Source of the DNA: Curtobacterium sp. MCJR17_055
GTDB lineage: Bacteria > Actinomycetota > Actinomycetes > Actinomycetales > Microbacteriaceae
Length of the DNA stretch: 64,000 bases
Assembly (NCBI RefSeq): GCF_003224335.1
Contig: NZ_QKLF01000004.1
Coordinates: 248,001 to 312,000 of the forward strand
Direction of reading: 5' to 3'
Position numbers and translations under genes: made by a program. Below are positions 18,934 through 27,871 of the stretch, piece after piece; positions within the stretch are counted from its first letter, which is position 1, and each line of letters begins with the position of its first letter. The notes beneath the pieces are model-generated. The model saw only the letters and a list, made by a program, of their open reading frames with translations, searched no databases and was not told the origin of the DNA.

Positions 18934-20175
18934 GTGCTCGGCATCCCCACGCATCTCGCGCCACGGGTGAACGCGTGGTCGACCGTGCGCGCCTTCCACG
19001 CAGCCGCGATCGGGTCCCTCGTCGCCGCTGCGCTCCTGCTGCTGCTCTACCGCGTCGACGCTCCGACGGACCACGTCCTCGGCGCGGTGCTCGCCGTGGT
19101 CCCCATGCTCGTGATGATCGGTGTGCACGTCCACGTCGGCACCTGGCGGTCGGCGGCTGCGTTCCTCGTCGTCGGGGGGATCTGCGCGTACTGGTTCGCG
19201 ACCGTCGTGCAACGCGAACTCGCCGGGGTCCCGTGGGTCACCTCGTACCTGCTCTCCCTGGTCGTCGTGCCGCTCGTGCTCATCGGCGGCACCGGCAGCG
19301 GGACGCTCCGCGTGGTGCTCTGGTCGGTGTCCGGCTTCGTCGTGGGCCGGGTCGTGACGTCGGTCGTCGCCGCACAGGCCGGCGGCCCCGACCACCCGCT
19401 CGTGCTCGCGTGGGTGACGCTCGGGTTCGTCATCGGTCTCGTGGTGGCGGTGAACCGGTCGACCAGGCGGTCCGAGCGCATCCAACCCGAGCTGCTGCGG
19501 TCGGCCCGCGAAGAGCACGTGACGGCGTACCGGGCGGGGATCGAGGCCGAAGCCGCGGCGATCCTGCACGACACCGTCCTGAACCACCTCAACGCGATCG
19601 CGTTGGCGCCGGCCGGTCCGATGGACGAGCACCTCGTGCAGACGATGGAGGCGGACGTCGCGATGCTCACCGGGCGTGCCTGGCTCGCGGCGGACGGTCC
19701 GGCGGCGGACGACGGCGCCGACGACACGACCACGGTCGCGGTCGCGGCCTTCGACCGCATGCTCGACGAGCAACGGTCCACGGGGTTGCAGATCACCGTG
19801 ACCGGTGACCCGGTGTCGGTCGCCCGGCTCGACCCACAGGCGATGACCGCGGTGCTCCGTGCGGTCGCCCAGTGCCTGACGAACGTCCGCAAGCACGCCG
19901 GCACCGACGCGGCCGAGGTCAGCGTCTTCGACGACGGCCTGGCGTGCACCGTGATGGTCGTGGACGACGGGCGCGGGTTCGACGAACAGGCCACCGGAGC
20001 CGACCGCATGGGGCTCCGCAACTCGGTCCGCGAGCGCATCGGCCGGGTCGGCGGGGACGTGCAGGTGTGGTCCTCGCCCGGGTCGGGGACGAGCGTCATG
20101 ATGAGCGTGCCGTACGGGTCGGCGAACGCTCCCGTGCCCCTCCGACCGCACGACGACGTGGAGCGGGCCTCGTGA
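18934..20175 (+). CDS. Membrane sensor histidine kinase, NarL/DesK type
   Basis: Autophosphorylating sensor of 413 residues for the LuxR-type regulator two genes downstream. Five or six transmembrane helices occupy residues 22-175, forming a membrane sensor with no extracellular domain. The dimerisation/phosphorylation helix has ILHDTVLNHLN with phosphoacceptor H212, the form of HisKA_3-like kinases; the ATPase domain has the N box (QCLTNVRKHAG, about 311-321), the G1 box VVDDGRGFD and a GxGTSVMM G2 segment. GTG 18934 is preferred because GGAAGGA lies upstream; an in-frame GTG at 18901 lacks one. GTGA overlap with the next gene. Confidence 0.88.
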   Translation: MLGIPTHLAPRVNAWSTVRAFHAAAIGSLVAAALLLLLYRVDAPTDHVLGAVLAVVPMLVMIGVHVHVGTWRSAAAFLVVGGICAYWFATVVQRELAGVPWVTSYLLSLVVVPLVLIGGTGSGTLRVVLWSVSGFVVGRVVTSVVAAQAGGPDHPLVLAWVTLGFVIGLVVAVNRSTRRSERIQPELLRSAREEHVTAYRAGIEAEAAAILHDTVLNHLNAIALAPAGPMDEHLVQTMEADVAMLTGRAWLAADGPAADDGADDTTTVAVAAFDRMLDEQRSTGLQITVTGDPVSVARLDPQAMTAVLRAVAQCLTNVRKHAGTDAAEVSVFDDGLACTVMVVDDGRGFDEQATGADRMGLRNSVRERIGRVGGDVQVWSSPGSGTSVMMSVPYGSANAPVPLRPHDDVERAS

Positions 20176-21338
20176 GCCGCACCACGCGCCGCGGTCCGGG
20201 ACGACGGACCGCGCAGCAGTACGACCCGCTCGGCGCGATGGGGTCCCGACCGCTCGCGGTCGTCCTCGGCGCCGGCGGCGTGCTCTGGGCCTCCCTGGTG
20301 TCGATCCTCGACCGGGACGTGGTCGGCGCGCCGACGTTGAGCGCCCTGACCGTCCTGTTGCTCGCCGCCTCCGCGGTCGTCGTGTTCAGCGCCTCCAGTC
20401 CGTTCCGGGCGCCCTTCACCCGGTGGGCGTTCGTCGCCCACGTCGCACTGCTCGCGCTCGCGACCGTGACCGCGGCGGCCGCGCAGTGGGGTCCCGACCG
20501 GTCGCTCGTGAACGACTTCATGGTGCTGCTCGGTGCGATCGGCATCGTGGTCGTCGCCCCGTACCGTCCGTGGACGGACCTCGTCGCGGGCGGTCTCGCC
20601 CTCGCCGTCGTGGGGGCCGCCACCGGTGGGGCGGTCGCGTTCGTGCACCCTGCGGGCGTCCCGGTGCCGGTCGCGGCGTTCCTGGCTGCCGCTCCGACCC
20701 TCGTCCTCACCGCCGCGTCGGCCGTGTTCGCCCACACCTTCGCCGGTCTGGCGGAGCGCGTGCAGATCCGTGCGGGGTCGTACTCGGTGGAACGTGCCGA
20801 ACGCGACGGCATCACGTCGAGCGTGCAGCAGGACCGGTCGACGATCCTCGCGCGGGACGTCGCCCCCTTCTTCGCCGAGCTCCGCACGCGGACGACGCTG
20901 ACGGACGCGGACCGGGCGCGGGCACGGGCCATCGCCGACGGCATCCGGCAGGTCATGGTCGCCGAGGCGGACCGCACGTGGTTGGAGTACGCCGTGCGCA
21001 TCGCGGGGGACCCCGCCGCCACCGTCGTCGACCCGCTCGGCCTCGCTGCGGCGATGGACGCCGACCAGCGGACCGTCGTCCGGACCTTCGTGCGCGTGGT
21101 GCTCGCGGCCGACACCGTCGACCCGGCCGGCGTCCGGGTGACGGTCGCGCCTCCCGACCCGTCGGCTGCGGGCAGCGCGGTCACGATGACCTTCGACGTC
21201 GCCGTGGCCGACTCCGACGTCGGCATCCACCGGGCGTTCGATCCGTACGTCGCCGTGCTCCGCGTGACGTTCCCGGACCTCGACGTCGCCGTCCGACCAT
21301 CGTCCCTGACATTAAGGTTCTCGTATGACCAGCACTGA
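20172..21338 (+). CDS. Membrane protein resembling a histidine kinase without catalytic motifs
   Basis: Protein of 388 residues, function unknown. N-terminal membrane helices at about residues 27-200 are followed by a cytoplasmic part that parallels a NarL-type kinase: a helix pair (VQQDRSTILARDVAPFFAEL, then an Ala/Arg-rich helix and VAEADRTWLEYAVR) and a final alpha/beta segment (DQRTVVRTFVRVVLAA...VTMTFDVAV). Neither a phosphoacceptor His in an H box nor N, G1 or G2 boxes can be seen, so it cannot be a working kinase. It overlaps the kinase gene before it (GTGA) and the regulator gene after it (14 bases). A regulatory pseudo-kinase or heterodimer partner is an inference. Confidence 0.75.
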   Translation: MSRTTRRGPGRRTAQQYDPLGAMGSRPLAVVLGAGGVLWASLVSILDRDVVGAPTLSALTVLLLAASAVVVFSASSPFRAPFTRWAFVAHVALLALATVTAAAAQWGPDRSLVNDFMVLLGAIGIVVVAPYRPWTDLVAGGLALAVVGAATGGAVAFVHPAGVPVPVAAFLAAAPTLVLTAASAVFAHTFAGLAERVQIRAGSYSVERAERDGITSSVQQDRSTILARDVAPFFAELRTRTTLTDADRARARAIADGIRQVMVAEADRTWLEYAVRIAGDPAATVVDPLGLAAAMDADQRTVVRTFVRVVLAADTVDPAGVRVTVAPPDPSAAGSAVTMTFDVAVADSDVGIHRAFDPYVAVLRVTFPDLDVAVRPSSLTLRFSYDQH

Positions 21339-22026
21339 CCCGACCCGGTTCCCGGAGGGCGGTCCCGCCATGCCGGCCCCGGGTTCCCGCCGGGTGCGTT
21401 TGGCCATCCTCGACGACCACGAGGTCCTGCTCGACAGCCTGTCGAGCTGGATCGCGGTGAACGCCTTCGACTTCGACCTGGCCCTCACCGCACACACCTG
21501 GCTCGAGATGGTGCACAGCGACAGCTTCCCGACCGACCTGGTGTTCCTCGACTTCCAGCTCAAGGAGCCGGTGTCGATCGAGGCCCGCGTCCGCACGTGC
21601 CGAGCAGCCGGGGCGAAGGTGATCGTCCTGTCGAGCGTCGACGCCCGCGAGTCCCGCGACCGCTCCCTCGCAGCCGGTGCGGCGGCGTTCCTCTCGAAGT
21701 CCCTGCCGATGCGCGAGGTGATGGACATCGCGCGTGAGGTGATGGGCGTGGCGCGCGAGACGCCGGCACAGCGCGAATGGCGTCCGCTGCCGACGGGGGC
21801 GAGCGCCCACCAGCGTCCGAAGCTCAGCCACGGCGAGGAGGAAGCGCTCCGCCTGTACGTGTCGGGCTACTCGACGAACGAGGTCGCGGCGCAGATGAAC
21901 GTGCAGTACGAGACCGCCAAGACGTACCTCCGCCGTGTCCGTGAGAAGTACGCGAAGGTCGGCCGTCCGGCGTCGAAGAAGTCCGACCTCATCCGTCGCG
22001 CGGCGGAGGACGGGTTCCTCGCGTAG
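21325..22026 (+). CDS. LuxR/NarL-like response regulator
   Basis: Transcription factor of 233 residues. The receiver domain has the acidic pair D30-D31, phosphoacceptor D76 in LVFLDFQLKE, the conserved Ser/Thr in KVIVLSS and Lys in AFLSKSLP. The C-terminal helix-turn-helix (residues about 167-225: SHGEEEALRLYVSGYSTNEV, VQYETAKTYLRRVREKY) is a LuxR-like domain with a sigma-4-like sequence. An unusual N-terminal extension of about 23 residues precedes the receiver. AAGG lies upstream of the ATG. It should be phosphorylated by the kinase encoded at 18934. Confidence 0.9.
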   Translation: MTSTDPTRFPEGGPAMPAPGSRRVRLAILDDHEVLLDSLSSWIAVNAFDFDLALTAHTWLEMVHSDSFPTDLVFLDFQLKEPVSIEARVRTCRAAGAKVIVLSSVDARESRDRSLAAGAAAFLSKSLPMREVMDIAREVMGVARETPAQREWRPLPTGASAHQRPKLSHGEEEALRLYVSGYSTNEVAAQMNVQYETAKTYLRRVREKYAKVGRPASKKSDLIRRAAEDGFLA

Positions 22027-22661
22027 TGGCCAAGCTCTACTTCCGCTTCGGCGCGATGAACAGCGGCAAGAGCACCGGGCTCCTGCAGGCCGCGTACAAC
22101 TACGAGGAGCGCGGCCAGCGCGTCCTGCTCGCCAAGCCCAGCGTCGACACCAAGGGCGACCGCGAGATCGTCTCGCGGCTCGGTGTGACGCGGACCGTGG
22201 ACGTCGTGCTCCCCGCCGAGGCGGACGTCCGTGCTGCGGTGGCCGAGGCGGGCGCGACCGATCCGGAGTCGGCAGCACTCGACGGCATGGTCCGGCCGGT
22301 CAGCTGTGTGCTCGTGGACGAGGCGCAGTTCCTCACGCCCCGGCAGGTCGACGACCTGCTCCGGATCGCCGTCCTCGACGAGATCCCCGTCCTCGCGTAC
22401 GGCATCCGCACCGACTTCCGCACCGAGGCGTTCCCCGGCAGCCGTCGCCTCCTCGAAGTCGCGCACTCCCTCGAGGAACTCAAGACCATCTGCCGCTGCG
22501 GGCGCAAGGCCGTGTTCAACGCCCGGAAAGTCGACGGCCGGTTCGTGTTCGACGGGTCACAGGTCGCGATCGACGGCGTCGACGTCGAGTACGAGTCACT
22601 CTGCGCCAACTGCTACCTCACCGAGTCCGGCGGCCGGTTGGACGGCGAGACCGGACACTGA
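22026..22661 (+). CDS. tdk: Thymidine kinase
   Basis: Salvage enzyme that phosphorylates thymidine to dTMP. The 211 residues show the type II fold: Walker A GAMNSGKST (residues 9-17), the DEAQF Walker B, the lasso region FRTEAFPGS, and a zinc site made of CRC near residue 157 and CANC near 198. The GTG start overlaps the stop of the response regulator by one base (TAGTG) and no other start fits, so tdk is the fourth gene of the kinase operon. Two 19-bp direct repeats and a hairpin follow. Confidence 0.95.
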   Translation: MAKLYFRFGAMNSGKSTGLLQAAYNYEERGQRVLLAKPSVDTKGDREIVSRLGVTRTVDVVLPAEADVRAAVAEAGATDPESAALDGMVRPVSCVLVDEAQFLTPRQVDDLLRIAVLDEIPVLAYGIRTDFRTEAFPGSRRLLEVAHSLEELKTICRCGRKAVFNARKVDGRFVFDGSQVAIDGVDVEYESLCANCYLTESGGRLDGETGH

Positions 22662-22698
22662 GCCCGGTCCGGACAGGAGAGCCCGGTCCGGACAGGAG
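22661..22698 (+). repeat. Two tandem 19-bp repeats at the tdk stop
   Basis: AGCCCGGTCCGGACAGGAG occurs at 22661-22679 and again at 22680-22698; the first copy overlaps the last base of the tdk stop codon. Confidence 0.85.
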
Positions 22699-22713
22699 GC
22701 GCAGACCGGACCG
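22684..22713 (+). terminator. Terminator-like hairpin after tdk
   Basis: CGGTCCGG (22684-22691) pairs with CCGGACCG (22706-22713) around a 14-base loop; the second 19-bp repeat supplies the left arm. No T-tract. Confidence 0.5.
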
Positions 22714-22778
22714 ATCCCGGGCCTCCCATCCAACACGTGTCCCGGAATGGGCGCGCGACGCGGCGCGTTGGTGTGGAC

Positions 22779-23819
22779 ATGAGTGACGCACCCCTGCACC
22801 TTTCCGTCCTCGACCTCGCGACGCGCGAGTACGGGCAGTCGAACACCGAGGCCCTGCAGGGCTCGATCGACATGGCCGTCCGGGCCGAACAGCTTGGCTA
22901 CGAGCGCTTCTGGGTCGCGGAACACCACGGCATGCCGGGCATCACCTCGTCCGCGCCGGCGGTCTTGCTGAGCGCCGTTGGTGCCGCGACCTCCACGATT
23001 CGCATCGGTTCCGGTGGCGTCATGCTGCCGAACCACGCCCCGCTCGTCATCGCGGAGCAGTTCGGCACCCTCCGAGCGCTGTACGGCGACCGCGTCGACC
23101 TCGGCATCGGCCGCGCGCCCGGGACGGACGGGGCGACCGCGATGGCCCTCCGGCGGACGGACCGGCTCGACGTCGACGACTTCCCGCAGCAGCTGGCCGA
23201 CCTGGTCGGCTTCTTCACCGGTATGGAGGAGTCGAACCCGCTCGCCCGCATCCGTGCCGTGCCCGGTTACGGCGACGTCCCGGAGTTCTGGCTGCTCGGG
23301 TCGTCGGGCTACAGTGCACAGGTCGCCGGGGCGCTGGGGATCCCGTTCGCCTTCGCGCACCACTTCGCGTCCGACAACACGGAGGCGGTGCTCGCGCTGT
23401 ACCACCAGGCGTTCCGACCCTCGCGTTTCCGTTCCGAGCCGCTCGCGTTGATCGGCGTGCAGGTCGTCACCGACGAGGACCCGGCCGTCGTGGACGAGCA
23501 GAGCGCGCCCGGGATGATCTCGTTCATCCGCATGCGTCAGGGCGCGAAGCCCGAGCCGGTCTCGATGGAGGAGGCGCGCGCGTACGAGTTCTCCGACCTC
23601 GAGCGACGGTTCATCGCCGCCCGGACGGAACGTCAGGCGTACGGCTCCCGCGACCAGGTCGCGGCGAAGATCAACGAGTTGGTCGAGTCGACCGGCGCCG
23701 ACGGGGTGATCGTCGCTCCCGGGGCCGCGCAGGCACGCTACCGGCACCAGGCGCTCGAGGTCGTGGCGGGGCTGCACGCCGAGGGGCGGCTCGTCCGGCC
23801 GGGCGTCGCCGTCGCCTGA
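22779..23819 (+). CDS. Luciferase-like (LLM class) flavin-dependent oxidoreductase
   Basis: Cytoplasmic FMN-dependent monooxygenase or reductase of 346 residues with a TIM-barrel fold. Landmarks are LDLATREYGQS near the N-terminus, YERFWVAEHHGMPGI (the conserved EHH), TIRIGSGGVMLPNHAP, GDRVDLGIGRAPGTD and FWLLGSSGYSAQVA, the pattern of the small LLM subgroup often annotated as alkanal monooxygenase-like. Substrate unknown. ATG 22779 is chosen from the conserved start of the family; the ribosome-binding site is weak. Confidence 0.9.
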   Translation: MSDAPLHLSVLDLATREYGQSNTEALQGSIDMAVRAEQLGYERFWVAEHHGMPGITSSAPAVLLSAVGAATSTIRIGSGGVMLPNHAPLVIAEQFGTLRALYGDRVDLGIGRAPGTDGATAMALRRTDRLDVDDFPQQLADLVGFFTGMEESNPLARIRAVPGYGDVPEFWLLGSSGYSAQVAGALGIPFAFAHHFASDNTEAVLALYHQAFRPSRFRSEPLALIGVQVVTDEDPAVVDEQSAPGMISFIRMRQGAKPEPVSMEEARAYEFSDLERRFIAARTERQAYGSRDQVAAKINELVESTGADGVIVAPGAAQARYRHQALEVVAGLHAEGRLVRPGVAVA

Positions 23820-23914
23820 CGCCGCGCGGACCGGGTGCGCGTCAGCGCGCAGCTTGGACCGTCCGCACGACGCCGGCTTGCGCGACGCGGGCTTGCGTGG
23901 CGCGTTCTGGACGT

Positions 23915-23974
23915 GCACAACAGGAACCGGCCCGAACCACGGACTCCCGTGGTTCGGGCCGGTTCCTGTTGTGC
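23915..23974. terminator. Perfect 28-bp hairpin between the LLM gene and tRNA-Pro
   Basis: Left arm 23915-23942 and right arm 23947-23974 are exact reverse complements over 28 bp with a 4-base loop (ACTC). It lies between convergent transcription units and probably stops both, though the stem is far longer than an intrinsic terminator needs. Confidence 0.85.
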
Positions 23975-24014
23975 CGACGAAGTCCGGCGGCGCCGGAGAA
24001 CTCCGGGAACGGCG

Positions 24015-24046
24015 AAGGCCCCGGCTTCCTGAGAAGCCGGGGCCTT
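24015..24046 (-). terminator. Terminator downstream of tRNA-Pro
   Basis: Perfect 14-bp stem AAGGCCCCGGCTTC/GAAGCCGGGGCCTT with a CTGA loop, ending five bases beyond the 3' end of the tRNA on the minus strand. Confidence 0.8.
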
Positions 24047-24050
24047 GTGT

Positions 24051-24125
<75 letters not shown>

Positions 24126-24234
24126 CGGTGTGATCACTCCGTTCCCGGAGCAACCCCAGAAGTCTATCCGATGATCGGGGGTGCTCACGACCACGCGGTG
24201 TCAGCCGGGCGCGTCGCGATCGACGGGGGAGCGG

Positions 24235-25188
24235 TCAGGTCCGGGCCGTCAGCGTGACGACGACCGCCTCCGGCCGGACGGCGAACCGCACGGGCGCGTA
24301 GATCGAGGTCCCGAGTCCGGCCGAGACGTTCAACCAGGACCAGTGCGTGCGGTTCTGCCACTGGTGCAGGCCGCTCGCGTACCGGCGCGGCAGGTCCGAG
24401 TTCGTCACGAGCGCGCCGACGCCCGGGACGGCCACCTGGCCGCCGTGCGTGTGCCCGGCGAAGACGATGTCCGCGCCCTGTGTCACGAAGGCGTCCAGGA
24501 CGCGACGGTAGGGCGCGTGCGTGATGCCGATGGAGACGGGGGAGGGGCCGCTCTCGTCCTCCGACCACGGCACCTCGGAGCGCATCTCGTCGACGTTCGC
24601 CGGCAGGAGGTCGAGCCGGTCCCAGTCGCGGTGTGCGTCCGACGTGCCGAAGAGCTCGAAGCGTGACCCGCGGATCTCGACGGCGCGGGCGTGGTCGTTG
24701 AGGTCCAGCCACCCGAGGGACTCGAAGAAGGCCGTCTGGCGGTCCACGTCGAGCTTCGCCGGCTCGGCATGGGCCCGCATGGTGCTCGGCCCGGCGAGGT
24801 ACTGCGCGGGGTTGCGGGGTGACGGTGCGAAGAAGTCGTTCGACCCGTAGACGAAGGCGCCCGGGATCCCGCGGAACGGCTCGAGGGCGTACTCGACGGC
24901 GGCGTTCGCGGTCGCGTGGCCGAGGTTGTCGCCGGTGTTCACGATGAAGTCCGGCTCGACCAGGCTGAGGTCGCGGATCCACTGCTGCTTGTCCGCCTGC
25001 CACGGGGCCATGTGGATGTCGGACAGGTGCAGGACGGTGACGTCCCGGGAGCCGACCGGCAGCACCGGGACGGTCTCCCACCGGAGGGTGTACGCGCGGC
25101 GCTCCACGAGGGAGCCCCAGGCGGCGGAGGCGACTCCGAGCGCGGCGCCCGCGGCGAGGACGCCGAGGGCACCACGCGCTCGGGTCAC
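24235..25188 (-). CDS. Membrane-anchored metallophosphoesterase
   Basis: Calcineurin-like phosphoesterase of 317 residues with one N-terminal transmembrane helix, so the catalytic domain probably faces outside or is membrane-bound. Metal ligands are visible in order: HLSDIHMAP (D-x-H), VNTGDNLGH (GD), YGSNDFF (GN-like, here SND), THAPYRR and GHTHGGQ. This is the family of YkuE-like enzymes. The GTG start overlaps the stop of the upstream penicillin-binding protein by four bases, so the two are co-translated; this pairing is common in actinobacteria and suggests a role in cell envelope metabolism. Confidence 0.92.
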   Translation of the reverse strand: MTRARGALGVLAAGAALGVASAAWGSLVERRAYTLRWETVPVLPVGSRDVTVLHLSDIHMAPWQADKQQWIRDLSLVEPDFIVNTGDNLGHATANAAVEYALEPFRGIPGAFVYGSNDFFAPSPRNPAQYLAGPSTMRAHAEPAKLDVDRQTAFFESLGWLDLNDHARAVEIRGSRFELFGTSDAHRDWDRLDLLPANVDEMRSEVPWSEDESGPSPVSIGITHAPYRRVLDAFVTQGADIVFAGHTHGGQVAVPGVGALVTNSDLPRRYASGLHQWQNRTHWSWLNVSAGLGTSIYAPVRFAVRPEAVVVTLTART

Positions 25189-27821
25189 CGGCAGCCCTTC
25201 GGCGACTTGCCGTTCTTGTTGCCGTACACGGACAGGGTGATCCCGGTGTCCTTCGACACCGCCGTGCCCTGGCCGGGGTCGACCGCGGCCACGAGGCACT
25301 CGTTGTCGCCGTTCCCCTTGGGGTAGTCCTTCGACACGGAGACGTTCGTGAACCCGGCGTCGGCGAGGGCGTCCTGCGCGTCGCCGATCTGCTTGCCGGT
25401 CACCTCGGGGATGGCGGTCTGTGAACCGTCGGTCGTGTACACGGTCACGCTCGACCCCTTGGAGAGCTGCAGCCCGGCTGCCGGGTTGGTCGAGAGGACC
25501 GTGCCCGGCGTACCGCCGCCGGCCTGGACGCCGCCGTCCACGTAGGTCAGGCCGGCCGCTGCGATCGCTGCGCGAGCCGCCTCCGGGGTCTGACCCTGGA
25601 CGTTCGGCACCGCGACGCTGTTGCCGCGGATTGCGGCGGGCGACGGGTCGGCGAACTGACCACCCGGGTACTGCGTGTTCACGATCGTCTGCGCCTGGCG
25701 CCACAGTGCCGTGCGGGAGCCGGCGTAGGCGCCGTTCGGGCCGTAGACGTAGCGGAGGTTCTGCTTGCCGACGGTGTTGCCCAACCACGCGGCGGTCGCG
25801 ACCTTCGTGGTGGCCCCGACGAGCCAGATCTGGTCGGCCTCGTCAGTCGTACCGGTCTTGCCGAACTCGTCGAAGCCGTCCGCGGTCCGAGCACCGGGAG
25901 CGGTGCCGATGGTCATGACCTTCTTCAGCGCGTAGATGGCCGTCGCCGCGACCTGCGGGTCGATGGCCTGCGTGCAGTCCTTCTCCTGGCCGCCGAGGGA
26001 CTTGCCGTCCGCGTTCGTCACGTTGTCGATCGCGATGGGACGGCAGAACGTGCCGTTGTTCGCGATGCCGGCGTAGGCCGCCGCCATGGTGAGCGGCGCG
26101 ATGTAGTTCGTGCCCAGCACGAACGACGCGTTCGTCCGGACCGAGGTCGTCGTCTTCTTCGAGGTGTCGTCCGCGAACTCGGCCGAGGTCTCGCGCGGGG
26201 CGGCGAGGTGCACGCCGAGCGACTCCGCGGTCTTGCGGATGTCGCAGTAGTCGAGCTTCTGCGCCATGTTCACGTAGGAGACGTTCACCGAGCGGTAGGT
26301 CGCGTTCTCGACGGTCATGTTGCCGCCCTCACCGGGGGCGTCGTTCTTGGGCGTGTACGTCACTCCGACGGGGCTGCCGCACTGGTTGAAGCTCGGGAAC
26401 GGTCGGGGAGTACCGTTCACGATCTCGCCGAGGCCGTGGCCGTTCTGCAGCCAGTTGAGGAGCGTGAACGGCTTGAACGTCGACCCGGTCTGGAAGCCCT
26501 CACCGCCGCCGTACCGCTCGTCGACGCTGTAGTTGATCCCCGTGTCGGTCGCCGGAGCGCAGGCGTTCGGGTCGGCGCCCTCGGTTCCGCAGCCCGCGAG
26601 CTGGTTGTAGTTCTTGTTCTGGACCATCGTGAGCACGCGGCCGGTGTCGGCTTCCACCGAGTTCAGGACCCCGCCCAGGGCGAGCCGGGCCTCGGTGTTC
26701 GGCGCGTAGGCGTTGATCAGGTCCTTCTGCGCGTTGTTGAGGTCGAGGTTCAGCGTGGTCTGGATCGTGTAGCCGCCGTTGCGCCAGGCGGCGTCGCGTG
26801 CCTTCTGGGTCGAGCCGAGCTGGGACATCTCCTTGACGACCTGCACCGCGTAGTCGCAGAAGAACTGGGATCCGTTGCCGGCGGCGGCCTTGCAGCCCTG
26901 GGTCGGGTCGGTCAGGTGCACGTAGTCGGCGGGCTTGGAGGCGATGGCCTCCTTGAAGTCCTTGGTGTTGATGTGCTTCTGGGCGTACATCGACTTCAAG
27001 ATCACGTCACGCCGGGCGACGTTCGCTTCGTAGTACTTCGGGTCGGACAGGTTGCGCGTGTTCGGCGACTGCACGATCGCCAGGATCGAGGCGGCCTCGG
27101 CGGCGGTGAGGTCGGTGGCGCTCTTGCCGAAGTAGTGCTGCGCCGCGGCCTGGACGCCGTACGTCTGGTCACCGAAGTAGGCGATGTTCAGGTAGCCGGT
27201 GAGGATGTCCTTCTTCGGGTACTTCTTCGCCAGCCCGATCGCGAGCTTCATCTCCTCGAGCTTGCGGGAGACGGAGACCTTGGTCGCCTCGTTGTAGGCC
27301 TTGATCCGCTGCTCCTGCGTGGGGAGCTCGAGTGCCTGCTGCATCTTGATGTTGCGGACGAGCTGCATGGTGAGCGTCGACCCACCGCCGGAGTCGCCGA
27401 GGCCACCCCCGGCGACGGTGCCGACACCGGCGCGGACGAGCGAGGTCATGTCGACGCCGCCGTGGTGCCAGAAGCGCTTGTCCTCACCGTCGATCGCGGC
27501 GTTCTTGAGGTTCTCGCTGATCTGGTCGTACTTCAGCTCCTGGCGGTTCTGGTCGTAGACCGTCGCCAGGTGGGTCGGCTTGCCGCCCGAGTACGCCAGC
27601 ACCTCGTTGCGCTGGGGCAGGTCGCCGAGCTCGATGTACTCGGGCAGCGACTCGAAGACGCCGATCGTCGAGGTCGTCGTGACACCGGCGACCGCGATCG
27701 CCGGCGTGACACCGATGGTGACGAGCAGGCCGGCGAGTGCGCTGAAACCGACGAAACCGACGAAGGCGCCGACTGCGGAGACGGGCTTGGTCCGGCGGGC
27801 AGACGTCTTCTGGGCAGACAT
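25185..27821 (-). CDS. Bifunctional class A penicillin-binding protein with PASTA domains
   Basis: Peptidoglycan synthase of 878 residues, anchored by one N-terminal helix (about 16-47). The GT51 glycosyltransferase domain has its catalytic Glu113 in DGEDKRFWHHGG and the second motif GGGSTLTMQL; the transpeptidase domain has Ser447 in TGSTFKPF (SxxK), a SVN motif and KTGTT. Two PASTA domains (about residues 730-870) may sense muropeptides or beta-lactams. It polymerises glycan strands and cross-links stem peptides outside the membrane. ATG 27821 is chosen because a TAGGCT -10 hexamer ends seven bases before it; an in-frame start 42 bases upstream has no support. Confidence 0.95.
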   Translation of the reverse strand: MSAQKTSARRTKPVSAVGAFVGFVGFSALAGLLVTIGVTPAIAVAGVTTTSTIGVFESLPEYIELGDLPQRNEVLAYSGGKPTHLATVYDQNRQELKYDQISENLKNAAIDGEDKRFWHHGGVDMTSLVRAGVGTVAGGGLGDSGGGSTLTMQLVRNIKMQQALELPTQEQRIKAYNEATKVSVSRKLEEMKLAIGLAKKYPKKDILTGYLNIAYFGDQTYGVQAAAQHYFGKSATDLTAAEAASILAIVQSPNTRNLSDPKYYEANVARRDVILKSMYAQKHINTKDFKEAIASKPADYVHLTDPTQGCKAAAGNGSQFFCDYAVQVVKEMSQLGSTQKARDAAWRNGGYTIQTTLNLDLNNAQKDLINAYAPNTEARLALGGVLNSVEADTGRVLTMVQNKNYNQLAGCGTEGADPNACAPATDTGINYSVDERYGGGEGFQTGSTFKPFTLLNWLQNGHGLGEIVNGTPRPFPSFNQCGSPVGVTYTPKNDAPGEGGNMTVENATYRSVNVSYVNMAQKLDYCDIRKTAESLGVHLAAPRETSAEFADDTSKKTTTSVRTNASFVLGTNYIAPLTMAAAYAGIANNGTFCRPIAIDNVTNADGKSLGGQEKDCTQAIDPQVAATAIYALKKVMTIGTAPGARTADGFDEFGKTGTTDEADQIWLVGATTKVATAAWLGNTVGKQNLRYVYGPNGAYAGSRTALWRQAQTIVNTQYPGGQFADPSPAAIRGNSVAVPNVQGQTPEAARAAIAAAGLTYVDGGVQAGGGTPGTVLSTNPAAGLQLSKGSSVTVYTTDGSQTAIPEVTGKQIGDAQDALADAGFTNVSVSKDYPKGNGDNECLVAAVDPGQGTAVSKDTGITLSVYGNKNGKSPKGCR

Positions 27822-27834
27822 AGGATGCAGCCTA
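27822..27834 (-). promoter_or_regulatory. -10 element of leaderless PBP transcript
   Basis: On the minus strand TAGGCT (27834-27829) ends seven bases before the ATG; no Shine-Dalgarno sequence. Only 50 bp separate this start from the divergent DUF4177 gene. Confidence 0.55.
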
Positions 27835-27871
27835 AACGACACCTCGGACTGGAAAGCTGGCAAGGAACCGC

